From positions 27,264,978 to 27,328,977 of the forward strand of contig OX459095.1 of the NCBI GenBank assembly GCA_949775045.1: a DNA stretch of 64,000 bases, read 5' to 3'. The stretch's first letter is position 1. Each line of letters opens with the position of its first letter. The DNA is from Metridium senile (taxonomy: Eukaryota; Cnidaria; Anthozoa; Actiniaria; Metridiidae). Under the pieces are notes generated by a model. It did not search any database. It had not been told where the DNA came from and saw only the letters and a list, made by a program, of their open reading frames with translations. Position numbers and translations under genes: made by a program. Positions 22,201 through 33,052 of this stretch are shown piece after piece.

Positions 22201-25200
22201 GTTTAACTGATCAATTATGATTCATCAGACTATGTACATTACTTTTAAAGCAAATGTTCTTTTTGTTTTAGGTGCGATATCCTGATAGAATAACCCTTAT
22301 ACGAGGAAATCATGAAAGTAGGCAAATTACACAGGTAAGTTATATTTTGGTGCATTTATTTTAATAATTATTTTTATTTTATTAAAATAACTTCATACCA
22401 ATACTATCATTGTACTTAATGTGAATTCTGTTTTATTCCAGGTTTATGGATTTTATGATGAATGTCTGAAAAAGTATGGCTCAATAACCGTCTGGAGATA
22501 TTGCACCGAAATATTTGATTATTTGAGTCTGTCTGCTATTATTGATAAAAAGGTAAAACACACTTTACTCATTAAAATGTCTGTCTGTCTGTCTGTTTGT
22601 TTGTTTGTTTGTAGCAATATACTCAAAACAAGGGAAACTATTCTTATTGTATAAATTTCAGTATTTATAGCAACAAATGATCTTCATGATCTTTATTGAA
22701 CCCATAGAATTACAGCAAGAAACAAATCTGTTTAATATAACATTGAAATTGAAATGCATGCTGGTTTTCAGGAATAACTGAATAGCTCAAAATTCTTAAA
22801 AGCTAATAAAGGATGCCCTTATTCTGAGTATAGGCTGTCTATTGCATAGACACTGTCTATGTAAATATTGACATCAAATGTACATCACCCAATGGAACAT
22901 GCTAGGGCCATGGGTGTAAAACATGTCAAGACACATATTTTTTCGTCTGTGTCCATTGATTTATGGAAAGGGCTATTTAGTTATTTATCTGGGGACAGTT
23001 GTACGAAGCCTGGATAAAGTTATCCACTGGATAAGAGTTATCCAGTGTATAGAATTTGTACAAGTTGTATCCGTAGGATAGGGATTTATCTGGTAGATAG
23101 CACTATTCAGTCTTTGTACAACTGGTCCCTGTACTACACCATATCAATAATATCATTGATATAAATACTAAGAATGTATTCACAGTGTTCTAACTATTGT
23201 TTTTGTTTACTGTTAGATATTTTGTATTCACAGTGTTCTAACTATTATTTTTGTTTACTGTTAGATATTAAGCACTTAATGACTGGTCCCGAGGGAAACA
23301 GTTAGTTTTGTTTCCCGAGAATCTCAATGTTTGAGATTCGAGGGAAACAAAACTAACTGATTTCCCGAGGGATCAGTCATTAAGTGTTTTATTATATTAC
23401 CCTATTCAAACGAAGAAACATTTTCTCTCCATTTTGAATTTTTTTTATTTACGTGGATTTATTCACCTCTCACGAGGGGAATAGATTTATTTATTTCCCT
23501 CCGCGTGACGTGCTGTCGACCAATAAGAAAACGAGTTTGAATAGGATATATAATAATTTGTATTCACAGTGTTCTAACTATTGTTTTTGTTTACTGTTAG
23601 ATATTTTGTATTCACAGTGTTCTAACTATTGTTTTTGTTTACTGTTAGATATTTTGTATTCACAGTGTTCTAACTATTGTTTTTGTTTACTGTTAGATAT
23701 TTTATATTCACAGTGTTCTAACTATTGTTTTTGTTTACTGTTAGATATTTTGTATTCACAGTGTTCTAACTATTGTTTTTGTTTACTGTTAGATATTTTG
23801 TATTCACAGTGTTCTAACTATTGTTTTTGTTTACTGTTAGATATTTTGTATTCACAGTGTTCTAACTATTGTTTTTGTTTACTGTTAGATATTTTGTGTT
23901 CACAGTGTTCTAACTATTGTTTTTGTTTACTGATAGATATTTTGTGTTCACAGTGTTCTAACTATTGTTTTTGTTTACTGTTAGATATTTTGTATTCACA
24001 GTGTTCTAACTATTGTTTTTGTTTACTGTTAGATATTTTGTATTCACAGTGTTCTAACTATTGTTTTTGTTTACTGTTAGATATTTTGTATTCACAGTGT
24101 TCTAACTATTGTTTTTGTTTACTGTTAGATATTTTGTGTTCACAGTGTTCTAACTATTGTTTTTGTTTACTGTTAGATATTTTGTATTCACAGTGTTCTA
24201 ACTATTGTTTTTGTTTACTGTTAGATATTTTGTATTCACAGTGTTCTAACTATTGTTTTTGTTTACTGTTAGATATTTTGTACTCACAGTGTTCTAACTA
24301 TTGTTTTTGTTTACTGTTAGATATTTTGTATTCACAGTGTTCTAACTATTGTTTTTGTTTACTGTTAGATATTTTATATTCACAGTGTTCTAACTATTGT
24401 TTTTGTTTACTGTTAGATATTTTGTATTCACAGTGTTCTAACTATTGTTTTTGTTTACTGTTAGATATTTTGTATTCACAGTGTTCTAACTATTGTTTTT
24501 GTTTACTGTTAGATATTTTGTATTCACAGTGTTCTAACTATTGTTTTTGTTTACTGATAGATATTTTGTGTTCATGGTGGGCTTTCTCCATCAATAAGTA
24601 CATTAGATCAAGTAAGTACATTGCCATTATTGGTTCTATTGTTAAATATTGTTGTCATTGATATTGTTGTCATTGTTGTATTGCTATTTTTGATGTTATT
24701 GTTACAATCATTGCTCTTGGAATTGTTTTAAACATTGTGAATATTATATTATTGTAATTATTGTTATTGTAATTACTGTTGTCATTGTTGTTGTTAGTGT
24801 TGTCATTGTTAGTATTGTTGTTGTATTGCCATTGCTGTTGTCGTTGTTGCCATTGTTGTTGTCATTGTTATTGTTGTATAATTGTTGTTGTCATTGTTAT
24901 CGCTATCATCATTATTGTTATGGTTTTGCATTTCACTAAGTCTAATCCATGTACTTTGTTACAGATAAGATCCATTGACAGAAAACAGGAAGTACCTCAT
25001 GATGGTCCAATGTGTGATCTACTTTGGTCTGATCCAGAAGGTATGCAATGATATTAAGGTGTTTGCTGTTATAATTTCTTTCTAATATCACATGACTGTA
25101 TAAAAAATACTTGATTCTGATTGGCTGACGAACTGTGTTTTTTTCTTAATACCGTGCAATTAATTAATTGCACACATCCGGGAACTTTGCTTTTGGATGC

Positions 25201-26964
25201 CACTTTTATTCTCAGAAACTCATATTTTTTATAGATGTGATATTAACAGGAAATTACACCAATGTTCTCAAAGAATTAATGAAAAATATGGTGCATATGC
25301 AATGAAAGTGAATTAATACCACGAGTGGGTGGTAATTTCCTATACAAATGCAGCTGCAGCTGCACCTCTAGTAGCATGAAGATGAACACGATAGGATTTT
25401 CTTGGTGTGTTACCCTTGGACTATATTCATGACTTGAATTATAATATTTCTGAACCAATTCAAGCAAATACCATTGATCAAATGATCTTACAATAAATGT
25501 TAGTTTTCTATTTATTTGTATTCCAGCTGTAGTATTTTCCAACATGCTTTGCAAAGTAATAAAGAAGATTGCACCTTCCTCGATAATTTCTATGTACAAC
25601 GTTTTTGTTTTGTCATGTGGTTTTTATTATTATATTTAACCAGTAACACACTGTTCACTTTGTAGATATTCATGGATGGGGAGTAAGTCCCAGAGGAGCT
25701 GGCTACCTGTTTGGCAGTGATGTAGTTACTCAGGTAAAACAACATTCAGTGATATATTTAATTTGCTACAATGAACATTATTCTACAATTCTTTCTAAGT
25801 TTTAGGTTTCCCTAAAAAGTTAAAACTTATATATTTTTCTTTGAAATTATGCCTGCTTTTGAATGCTCTATTTATTCTACATATTATTATGATAGGTAAT
25901 ATAATGAAATTTGTAACACCGTAAAAAATGTTGACTTAACTTACTGACTTTTCGAGCTTTAGCCCTTTGTTGGAGTAAAAGAAAATGAGTAAAAGAGTCC
26001 CTCTTTTACTCCGACAAAGGGCTAAAGCTCGAAACGTCAGTAAAGTTAAGTCAACATTTTTTACGGTGTTACAAATTTCATTATATTACCTATCGTTTAT
26101 ATCAAACACCGATGCAGCCTATACTAGTTTACTCGCTAGTTTCCATCTACATATTGTTAGTCTTATTCCTATATTATTCTTATATTCCCAGTTTACTGTT
26201 AATAATGACATTGATCTTATATGCCGAGCACATCAACTTGTAATGGAAGGATATAAATGGCACTTCAATGAGACTGTACTTACTGTTTGGTCTGCTCCTA
26301 ACTACTGCTACAGGTACAGCTAGTCTAGTTTATCTTGTACTGTCTTGGACCTTAGCTCCATCCAACACCCTTAAATTGTACAATTATCTAAAAACAGATA
26401 ATTCCGCTAAACATCTTGGAAATGTTCAGGAGAAATTCATAATTGGGGGCTTGATTTATGATGTTGCCCTTAACAAATGCACTGACATTTTAAAACAACA
26501 TTGTGGAGAAAATGGGGAACTTTTTACATTATTTAAAAAAAAAAATGGTTACTATTTTATAATTAACAAGTGACATGTTTTTTAATTTGCTTTCAGCAGT
26601 TTAATTTTTAACTGTATGATATGCAACGGAATATACAAATAATTTATGAAATCTTTGTTCTTGGTATCAAGCATTTTAGAGTGAACTTATGTGGTCTTTG
26701 TGATGGACAATGTTAATGACATGACTGTGCATATAAAATCCTGGCAGCATGATTATAGCCATAATATTGATCTTATCTTCAATAATGTACTTGTTTTTAG
26801 TAATGTATGGGTGTGTGTTTTTTCATAGATGCGGGAACGTGGCTGCAATACTTGAACTTGATGAGCACCTAAAGAGAGAATTCACTATATTTGAAGCAGC
26901 CCCACAAGATGTCCGAGGCATGCCGACCATAACTAAGAAACCTCCTGCCGATTACTTCCTCTGA
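16283..26964 (+). CDS. PPP4C: Serine/threonine-protein phosphatase 4 catalytic subunit
   Basis: Twelve exons, all with GT-AG junctions: 16283-16308, 18279-18350, 19171-19222, 19509-19559, 20090-20191, 22272-22334, 22442-22552, 24561-24611, 24965-25040, 25666-25733, 26192-26313, 26829-26964. The coding length is 930 bp, 309 residues; the human protein is 307. PPP-family metal and phosphate residues fall at the usual positions: GDIHG (Asp54, His56), GDFVDRG (Asp82), GNHE (Asn114), HGG (His164). The start [19 protein letters not shown] and end ADYFL mark it as PP4 and not PP2A or PP6. The terminal Leu is the residue carboxymethylated in this family. PP4 acts with R2/R3 subunits in DNA-damage, centrosome and splicing-related dephosphorylation. 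Introns hold many hairpin elements, and intron 7 holds a 48-bp minisatellite built from its own acceptor. Confidence 0.96.
16825..17280. mobile_element. MITE copy A in PP4C intron 1
   Basis: Starts AGTTAACAATTATTAGC, contains the palindromic core GGCGAAGTGATTATC ... GATAATCACTCCGCC around AGTCTTCGAGCTGCGAGG, and ends with AATCACCTT-type words and TATTTATACTAA. The closest relative is at 19788-20030. Confidence 0.7.
17559..17697. repeat. Hairpin element in PP4C intron 1
   Basis: Inverted repeat with arms of about 45 bp: TTAGACAGTTTGATGTG ... CACATCAAACTGTCTATAA, also pairing GGCTGGATATTTTAC with GTAAAATATCCAGCC. Confidence 0.75.
18399..18560. repeat. Probable 3' end of a minus-oriented LINE in PP4C intron 2
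   Basis: (AATAAT)n followed by CTTTAATAGTTTCTCCTC, the layout expected of an antisense retrotransposon 3' end with a microsatellite tail. A similar (TAA)n + GTTTAATAG junction ends the LINE fragment at 62721. No coding part is visible. Confidence 0.35.
19788..20030. mobile_element. MITE copy B in PP4C intron 4
   Basis: Two adjoining hairpins: 19788-19918 (ACTAATTAACAATTATTCGCC and complement, core AAGTGATTATCGGTGAATAT) and 19915-20030 (AGTATAAATACAAAGGTGAT and complement). The second resembles the end of copy A. A fragment of the same family is at about 45845-45895. Confidence 0.75.
20480..20592. repeat. Short tandem repeat, GGAATTCCGAAAT-type, three copies
   Basis: Three units of GGAATTCC + GAAATAAAG + C-rich tail (CCCCCCTCCTCC) in PP4C intron 5. 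Open minus-strand frames here are repeat artefacts. Confidence 0.65.
20775..21014. mobile_element. MITE in PP4C intron 5
   Basis: Terminal inverted repeat beginning CAGTCAATTCAAAAAACATT and ending with its near-complement TTTTTTGAATTAACTG; inner arms AGCATGGGTAGAAATCAC and GTGATTTCTACCCATGCT pair perfectly. Confidence 0.8.
21540..22139. mobile_element. MITE-like element with TGTCCGTCAC motifs, PP4C intron 5
   Basis: Ends ATATGGGTCATTCCAC ... GTGGAATGGCCCATAT. Inside, TAATGTCCGTCAC-type words recur at about 21728, 21749, 21940 and 22108, the last next to the right end. No complete ORF. Confidence 0.6.
22991..23131. repeat. MITE, GGTTGTACAAAGCC family, copy 1
   Basis: GGGGACAGTTGTACGAAGCC and CTTTGTACAACTGGTCCCT at the two ends; inside, TATCCACTGGATA-type words. 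A related copy is at 53344-53446. Confidence 0.65.
23175..24560. repeat. 48-bp minisatellite derived from the PP4C intron 7/exon 8 junction
   Basis: Unit of 48 bp: TTTTTGTTTACTGTTAG followed by ATATTTTGTATTCA and CAGTGTTCTAACTATTG. There are two copies at 23175-23268, an inserted palindromic element, then 21 copies from 23558 to the true exon 8 acceptor at 24560. The last 34 bases of intron 7 and the first 14 of exon 8 (ATATTTTGTGTTCA) match the unit, so the array carries repeated copies of a 3' splice site. Variation is low: a few units have GATAG or GTGTTCA, as at the true junction. The 402-residue open frame over the array is a by-product, because 48 is a multiple of three. Confidence 0.95.
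23269..23552. mobile_element. Palindromic insertion inside the minisatellite
   Basis: Splits the 48-bp array after its second unit. Nested inverted pairs: AGCACTTAATGACTG / CAGTCATTAAGTG, AGTTAGTTTTGTTTCCC / GGGAAACAAAACTAACT, and TATTACCCTATTCAAACG / CGAGTTTGAATAGGATATA. No ORF of its own. Confidence 0.7.
25891..26145. mobile_element. MITE, GTAACACCGTAAAAAATG family, PP4C intron 10
   Basis: GATAGGTAATATAATGAAAT ... ATTTCATTATATTACCTATC arms with AGCCCTTTGTTGGAGTAAAA / complement in the middle. It is followed by TATCAAACACCGATGCAGCC, a block also seen at 31995-32044 and (inverted) at 49365-49415. Confidence 0.8.
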
Positions 26965-28360
26965 TATTATTACCATCATATTTTGTACATAGACATTTCT
27001 TAAGGATTTTGTAAACTAATGAGACTTGTAATATTGTTGTCTTTGGGAAACATTAATGTACTTTATATGGCGATTATTCAGTGTAAAAACCTTACATTAC
27101 AACTATTTAATGCTATTTTCTACCAACCAAACATTTGACAGTTATTTGAAATCATTGATGAAAGCATTGTTCTCATGTGGTGAAAAATGCATTACATGGA
27201 ATATAAAATACATTGACTGACCAGTGCATACAGTCAACCACAAGTCTTTATTTGAACTCAGTTGATAATATACAGAGTGCTAGTTAAATTAAAGATTGTT
27301 TTTTTTTTCACTGATGTAAGCCACTTTGTATATAACCAATATCAGAACATTGTTTTGTCACCATTTATCATACAGTAATCTTCATTTCCATGTTATTTCC
27401 TCGCAATGTACTTAGACAGCCTACAAATAGTGTTAGCCTCCTCCACTCACATCTCTTTCATTATTATTTTTTTCTGCCCTGTTTATTATTTTTGGGCTTC
27501 CTGTTTAGGATTACAAAGGGTTAAGGCTTATAATGAAATGAATGGCAGTTGAGGAGGCTACCGTTGAATAATTTAATTTAATCATGTGGTATTACTTTAG
27601 AAATTTTTAATTTATCTTCTGATAAAGTATATGACTACTTCCAAAACCTGTTTCCTGTGTGATTATTATTTTGTTATATGTTTGTCAATTATCTGAAATG
27701 TGATGCATTGTTTGTGACATGGATATTTTGTTTAATGAAGAGCCACTAAATATGTGGATATGCTGCTGTAAAACAATTATTATTATTGTTATTAATAGCT
27801 GTTATTACAGGTATAGGCGAATAATTTTGAACAATTGATTCAAGTACAGCCTTTGGGCAAACATTTTGTTTTTACCCGATACCGTGACTTGAATGTATTT
27901 AGCCTGTGTGGTGGCTCTTGGGGATTGGGGAGGAGGCATTTTTGGGGAGAAGATTGGGAATAGGGGGGGGGAGGGGGTGGGTGCCACCCTCTTCCCCAAT
28001 CCCCTCCCAAAAAATCCCTAATCCCCAAGAGCTGCCAAGCAGGGTAGAATGTATTGCTTGTTTGAAATTATTTACATATAACTTTAATAATGCATGTTAT
28101 TGCAATTTTCTAGCTAGCACCAATATGTTGTCTGGTCACAAACAAGCCTGCCTGGAAATTCATGTTTACTACCAACAGGTTTATTTTATTAAACCAACCA
28201 TGGCCTCACTGGACAAACATTAATGTTCAGCTAGTCTGGCTAGTCAAGGATTTCACCAGACAAAATAAATTAATGAACAGACTGTCAGTTGGCTGGCTGT
28301 CACGCCAAGTAAACTGTCAAAAATTATTTTGGAACTGTGACGCCATACTGAAGCTGCATC

Positions 28361-28411
28361 ATAGAATAGAATAGAATAGAATAGAATAGAATAGAATAGA
28401 ATAGAATAGAA
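28361..28411. repeat. ATAGA pentanucleotide microsatellite
   Basis: About ten ATAGA units followed by ATCTTTATTTGCTC, again resembling the antisense 3' end of a retroelement. Confidence 0.9.
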
Positions 28412-28925
28412 TCTTTATTTGCTCTTATATACTAATTACAATATATTGTACATTATATTATACATTTTACATTTTTTCTTTCTATATTCGTTTGTATATG
28501 TTTGTATGAGTGTTTCTATTATGTATGTTTTATAGAATATAGAAATTGAGCATGGAGGCTAAGTAAACTGGGAAGTTATCGAGTTAGCCTCCATCAGATT
28601 GCAGGGGCAGCAGATCTAGGGGAGTTGTGCACCCCCTCTTGAGATGCCTTTAAGCCCCTCGTCAGTAATTTTCCAATTTATAACTGGCCAGCTTCTGTAT
28701 GATGGTGCATCCCTCCCTGAATGTTCTACACATTCTCATGAAGATGGATCTTGAAATATTGGGGATTGACACCCAGTGACTACATTATATTTATTTAACT
28801 TTGTTAGCTTTTTCTCCATATGAACTCAGGGACAATGCAGCACAGCTTTAACAATTAAAGTGGGTCCTGTAGTAGTTGGACAACACACATTGGTAGGGAG
28901 GTTCTGGTTAAAATGAGGTTTTATA

Positions 28926-29012
28926 GACTGCAAAACAGTCCCTACTTTTACACAAAAACACTGAGGAAACGAGTGGAAGTTCAATCATAAAAGTAGGGAC
29001 TGTTTTGCAGTC
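28926..29012. repeat. Hairpin element
   Basis: GACTGCAAAACAGTCCCTAC and its complement GTAGGGACTGTTTTGCAGTC around a short loop. Confidence 0.85.
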
Positions 29013-30066
29013 GACAGGCTTCATTACAAAGCATGTATGTAAAAAAAATGGTATCAAAAGATATGTCAGGTTTAGAGAAAAATCAGGTTAATGGTGGGTA
29101 TGGTGTTGAGGGGTTCCACTCGATTTGGTTACAGTTGCTTCTAGATTATTCTGACAATCTCCAAGTGCTTTATGACCGCACACAACTATAAACAAGTAAT
29201 TTTTCTATTTCTTTTCTAAAATACAAATTGACATATTTGATCAAATATGCAAACGTGCTGTGTGCACTGATAAAGCATGTGTCACAACAAAAGAATATTA
29301 AGCAATATTCTCTTGGGCGTAACCAATCAGAAAGTGTGATTTCTAAAAGTTATTTTATATTATGTTGGTTTATGAAAAGTTGCGAAACAAAATGTCAGTC
29401 AGAATAGAGTGCAAACAATATAACCATGAAACAAGTAGTACTAATTAATACTAAATAGTGCTAATTAAACAATAGAATTAGCATAAAATATCACTATTTA
29501 GTACTAATTATGTTGCATTCTTTTAATGTTTGTACTCTATAAAAGTACAGTTTTGTTTGAATAAGTAGTTTTGTAGTGAATCAAATTTCCTTCATTTTAA
29601 TTAGAAATAATAATTGCATACAGAAGTTAACATTTTCATTTGGTTGAAACAATGGGGTTGTTTTTGGGTAATAAATTCTTGTACAGTGCAAAGTAAAACA
29701 CACTGGATTAGCCTAAATTACAAGTAAAATGTTACCTAATGTAATCTAAAGTTGCATGGAATACTACTATTATTATTACCATGTCAGAAAAAGGATATAT
29801 AAGTGCATGGTACAAACTAATTATTGAAAACCATTCTACAAAAATGACCAGTATCTTGTTAACATGACTAGACGAGAGGGTGATTTTACACACAAGTAAA
29901 AACACTTTAAAGATGGCAAATAGTTCCGATAAAGATTATCATATATATCGCCTTAATGAACATCATATTTGATGCAAGAATGGAATTATTAAGAATATCA
30001 TGTCAAAAAATAATACAATAGTTGCAGAGTTATACACTTGATAAATTAATGCTTGTTCCAACAGGT

Positions 30067-32569
30067 TCAGCAGCCTTCGCTGTTGGAGGCACTTTCTTGA
30101 GGTTTCATTACGTCAGGAAGTTCAGGAGGGCTGGACAATGGGTCCATAACCATTTGCTCAAATTCTCCATCTGAAATACAAATTCATAAGGCTATTTAAA
30201 AGGTCTGGAAATGACATAGGCCATTACTAGACAAATACCGTAATTGCCGGTGTATAAGTCGACCTTTTAACACAAAAAATTGACCTTCAAAAATCGACCT
30301 CTCACCGAAAAAAAAAAAATTATTATTAATTTTAACCAATTATCAAATATCTTCATCCCATATTTGTTTTTCACACCACTAACATGCACATTTCTGATAT
30401 ATCTATCCCAACTACCAAATCTGTCCACAAGTATAGTGTAATGGCAGCTAAGGTGACTCAATGTTTTTGATAAGCATTTTCCTTCTAACTTATCCAATTT
30501 TTCTAGTTGTGTTTTTACATATTTGTTAAAAGTTTTCATTCTGGTAGTCATGACACTCTTATGTGTTTGTAAACAAAAGTTGCACATGCTCAAAAGGAAA
30601 CAAGGTGATATTAACTGTCTACTTTCAATCTTCTAGTCATGGAGGAGGTAAAATGAGACTTGCTTGTAGTGTATACAACAAAGAAACCTACCCTTGATTG
30701 CAGAAGGGTTGCAGTGTATATTTATACAAATATGTTATGAGATTCAAACTCAAAACCTCGGGGGGGGACTCCCTTAAAAATGGATAGGGTGCTCGATGGA
30801 CAGTTTTGAAAATGACCCTAAAAGATACGCATAAATTAACTCAGATACTGATTTCAGATGCTAAAAGGTAAAGCCACATTTAAAATTTTTTCAATATACA
30901 TGTATAATCTTATATTAAGTTGGAAAACTGACCCTAACAGGTACCATGCCAATTCAAGACCCTAAAAGGTATGCGAGGGTCTTATTTTCGACACTAAAAG
31001 GTCTGTCGAGCACCCCTATCCATTTTCTAAAGGACCTCCCCCCCCCTCCCCGCTCAAAATACTGTTTTATCCCAGTGAAATACTCATGTGACTTTTTGGG
31101 ACGTTGGAAATGATCACGTAACATGTAGGATATGCAGCATTGTTCAGCATACGCAAATAAGCAATAAGTTTTTTTTAAAGACTGAACAATGCTGCATGTC
31201 ACATGATAATTTTGGTCACTCAAAAAAGTCATGTGAGTAGTTTGAATAACAAAGTTGAGTTGACCGTGAACTGTTCAGTGAATTTGGTACTATGTACCCT
31301 TCTGGCAGAGATTTCTTTATTTCACACCTAATAGAAGGATAAAAAAACCTTTGGACGAATCTGCTCTATATTCTATTGAGCATGTGGGAATATATAGACT
31401 AATTGTAACATCACCTCTGCTTACATCCACCATAATGGTTGCCGTTGAATTTTCTTTGTATATTCTATTTGAAATACCTTTTTATCAATATTTGAAAGTG
31501 AAATATCTTTGTTTAGATTAGTTAAGTGATTCTCCTGAGCATCGTTCTGTCGATTCTACCTGGAAAGCCTAATACAGATGGAATCAAAGTCCGAGTATGG
31601 GAGTCTTTGAAACGCTTTGCCGTACTTCATTGAAATGATAAATAAATAATAAACAGGTTCCCATTTAAATCTGTACTTTCCCATTTAAATCTGTACTTAT
31701 GCAAATTGTGTTGATGTGTGCTAAACACACAGATCAACCAATCAGAGTATATTATTTCTGAAGTGAAGTTCTCTGATTGGTTGATCTGTGTGAAAGTACA
31801 GATTTAAATGGGAACCTGTTAATAGTTCTTCAAACTCAGTTTGAAGCAAATTACTCTTTTTTTACGTTTAATTGTATACAATACTATAAAATGTAATTAA
31901 TGTCATTGAAGTCCTAATATTAAGTGTGTGTCATTTACAGTTGTAAAAAGTCCGCGTACGGGTGACCTACGAATAGCCATTGCGTTACATTGTATATCAA
32001 ACACCGGCACAGCCTATACTAGTTTACTCACTAGTTTCCTTCTATAAATTTTATGCTTGATCAAGTATAAAAGTAAGAAAATATGAATGTTGCATTGATC
32101 TGGGTTTATGCTAAATATTTTGTTTATCAGATGTTTCCAAAACATTTATAAAGACCTGACAGTAACCTGAAGTTTACTATGATTATCTTACCATCCTGTC
32201 GAAGTGAAAGACCAAGAACAGCCGGTGTTTGCGCCTTTGAAGTCTGATTTGTAAAACCACAGTCACCAAGAGTCTTGCTATCGTCGAGAATTTGTTCGTC
32301 TTTAAAAAGCCTCTGGTCTTCAGGAGGTCGTTTGATAATTCCTTCGATCATTTTTTTGACATCAATCACTGTGGTGGCCTCCCTACAGTCAAGAAACATG
32401 CTCGTCTTTGTACGACGTACCATCAGAAATACTTCCTGTATAAATAATATTGCCCATCAAAATCTTTGAATAACGATACAATAGACACTAAAGAAAATAA
32501 TTAGATATAAAATTTGAGACTAGAGTGAGAATAACGAGCAAAAAATTGTCAAAACATACTAACCATCAT
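30067..32569 (-). CDS. ELOB: Elongin B
   Basis: Three exons: 32564-32569 (ATGATG only), 32192-32435 and 30067-30170; 354 bp, 117 residues (human 118). Donors GTTAGT and GTAAGA; acceptors TATACAG and TATTTCAG. The ubiquitin-like fold is read from VFLMVRRTKTSMFLDC to CGFTNQTSKAQTPAVLGL, and the tail has PLSSPPELPDVMKPQ, the family's C-terminal signature. Elongin B pairs with elongin C and acts in the transcription elongation factor SIII and as an adaptor in cullin-2/5 ubiquitin ligases. The tiny first exon is supported by frame and by the family's short exon 1; the second Met could also serve as start. The large intron 2 carries four hairpin elements. The gene is head-to-head with the RNF185-like gene, 483 bp between start codons. 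Confidence 0.95.
30760..31044. mobile_element. MITE in elongin B intron 2
   Basis: Inverted ends of about 40 bp: GGGGGGGACTCCCTTAAAAA ... TCTAAAGGACCTCCCCCCCC, with ATGGATAGGGTGCTCGA / TCGAGCACCCCTATCCAT inside. The internal word CCCTAAAAGGTA recurs several times. Confidence 0.75.
31081..31239. repeat. Hairpin element in elongin B intron 2
   Basis: TACTCATGTGACTTTTTGGG ... AAAAAAGTCATGTGAGTA, with TGCAGCATTGTTCAG and complement near the middle. Confidence 0.7.
31652..31820. mobile_element. MITE, AACAGGTTCCCATTTAAATC family, copy 1
   Basis: Inverted termini AACAGGTTCCCATTTAAATC / complement, with an inner pair ACACAGATCAACCAATCAGA / complement. The 4-bp AATA flanks both ends (31648-31651 and 31821-31824). 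Copy 2 is at 54819-55012. Confidence 0.88.
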
Positions 32570-32589
32570 TGCTCTGATGGCCGTCAAAC

Positions 32590-32602
32590 CAAGATGGCGG
32601 CT
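32590..32602 (+). promoter_or_regulatory. YY1-like motif in the divergent elongin B/RNF185 promoter
   Basis: CCAAGATGGCGGC, a match to the known YY1 consensus (AAGATGGCGGC), about 20 bp upstream of the elongin B start. A second, weaker AAAATGGCGAC coincides with the RNF185 start codon at 33053. Function here is inferred from the motif only. Confidence 0.5.
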
Positions 32603-33052
32603 ATAACTATTCCCAGGACCTCCCGTTCATATTTTGGCATTTGCCTCCAAACTCTTCAATCCAGCGAATTCGAAGAAATAAAAGAAGTGTTATCAAAGGA
32701 AACTAAAACACTTTGTTTTTTGTATTTCTTCTAATAATTTATTATTATTTAATATTATTAAAAACTAACCTGGAAGATGCCAAATAGTTTTTTTTTGGCG
32801 CTTTTTGCGCTTTTTGCTTTAGAAATATAAATCCTTATATAATTTAGATTTTTCACACATATAAGTTTAAATAAAAACTTGTAGAACTATTTCTTTATAT
32901 TTGCTAAAAAAACACAATCACAATCAAGGAAAAATAACTGATAAAGTCCGATTTTCTCGGATTTTCTCAGCTTTATGTACTATCACGTCGGAGACCTGGA
33001 GATGACGTCTTTCTCCCGATCATCAAAACGAGGCTGTGTGTAAAGAAGCAAA

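Larger units (their letters stand above)
26965..30066. other. Intergenic region between PP4C and elongin B
   Basis: No gene recognised. It includes PP4C 3'-UTR, an (ATAGA)n microsatellite, a G-rich stretch at 27905-28030 with inverted halves (GGGGATTGGGG / CCCCAATCCCC), a short perfect hairpin at 28926-29012, and AT-rich DNA. Confidence 0.6.

Noticed and set aside
23453..24661. 402-residue ORF with a 16-residue repeat ([16 protein letters not shown])
   Set aside because: It is the 48-bp minisatellite of PP4C intron 7 read in one frame; 48 is divisible by three, so the frame stays open. It starts inside a palindromic insertion and ends past exon 8.
26268..26573. 101-residue ORF in PP4C intron 11
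   Set aside because: Overlaps exon 11 in another frame and then reads intron; no recognisable domain and no splice logic.
30267..30593. 108-residue minus-strand ORF next to a transposon-like end (30247)
   Set aside because: Suggests a transposase fragment by position, but I recognise no motif and cannot support a call.
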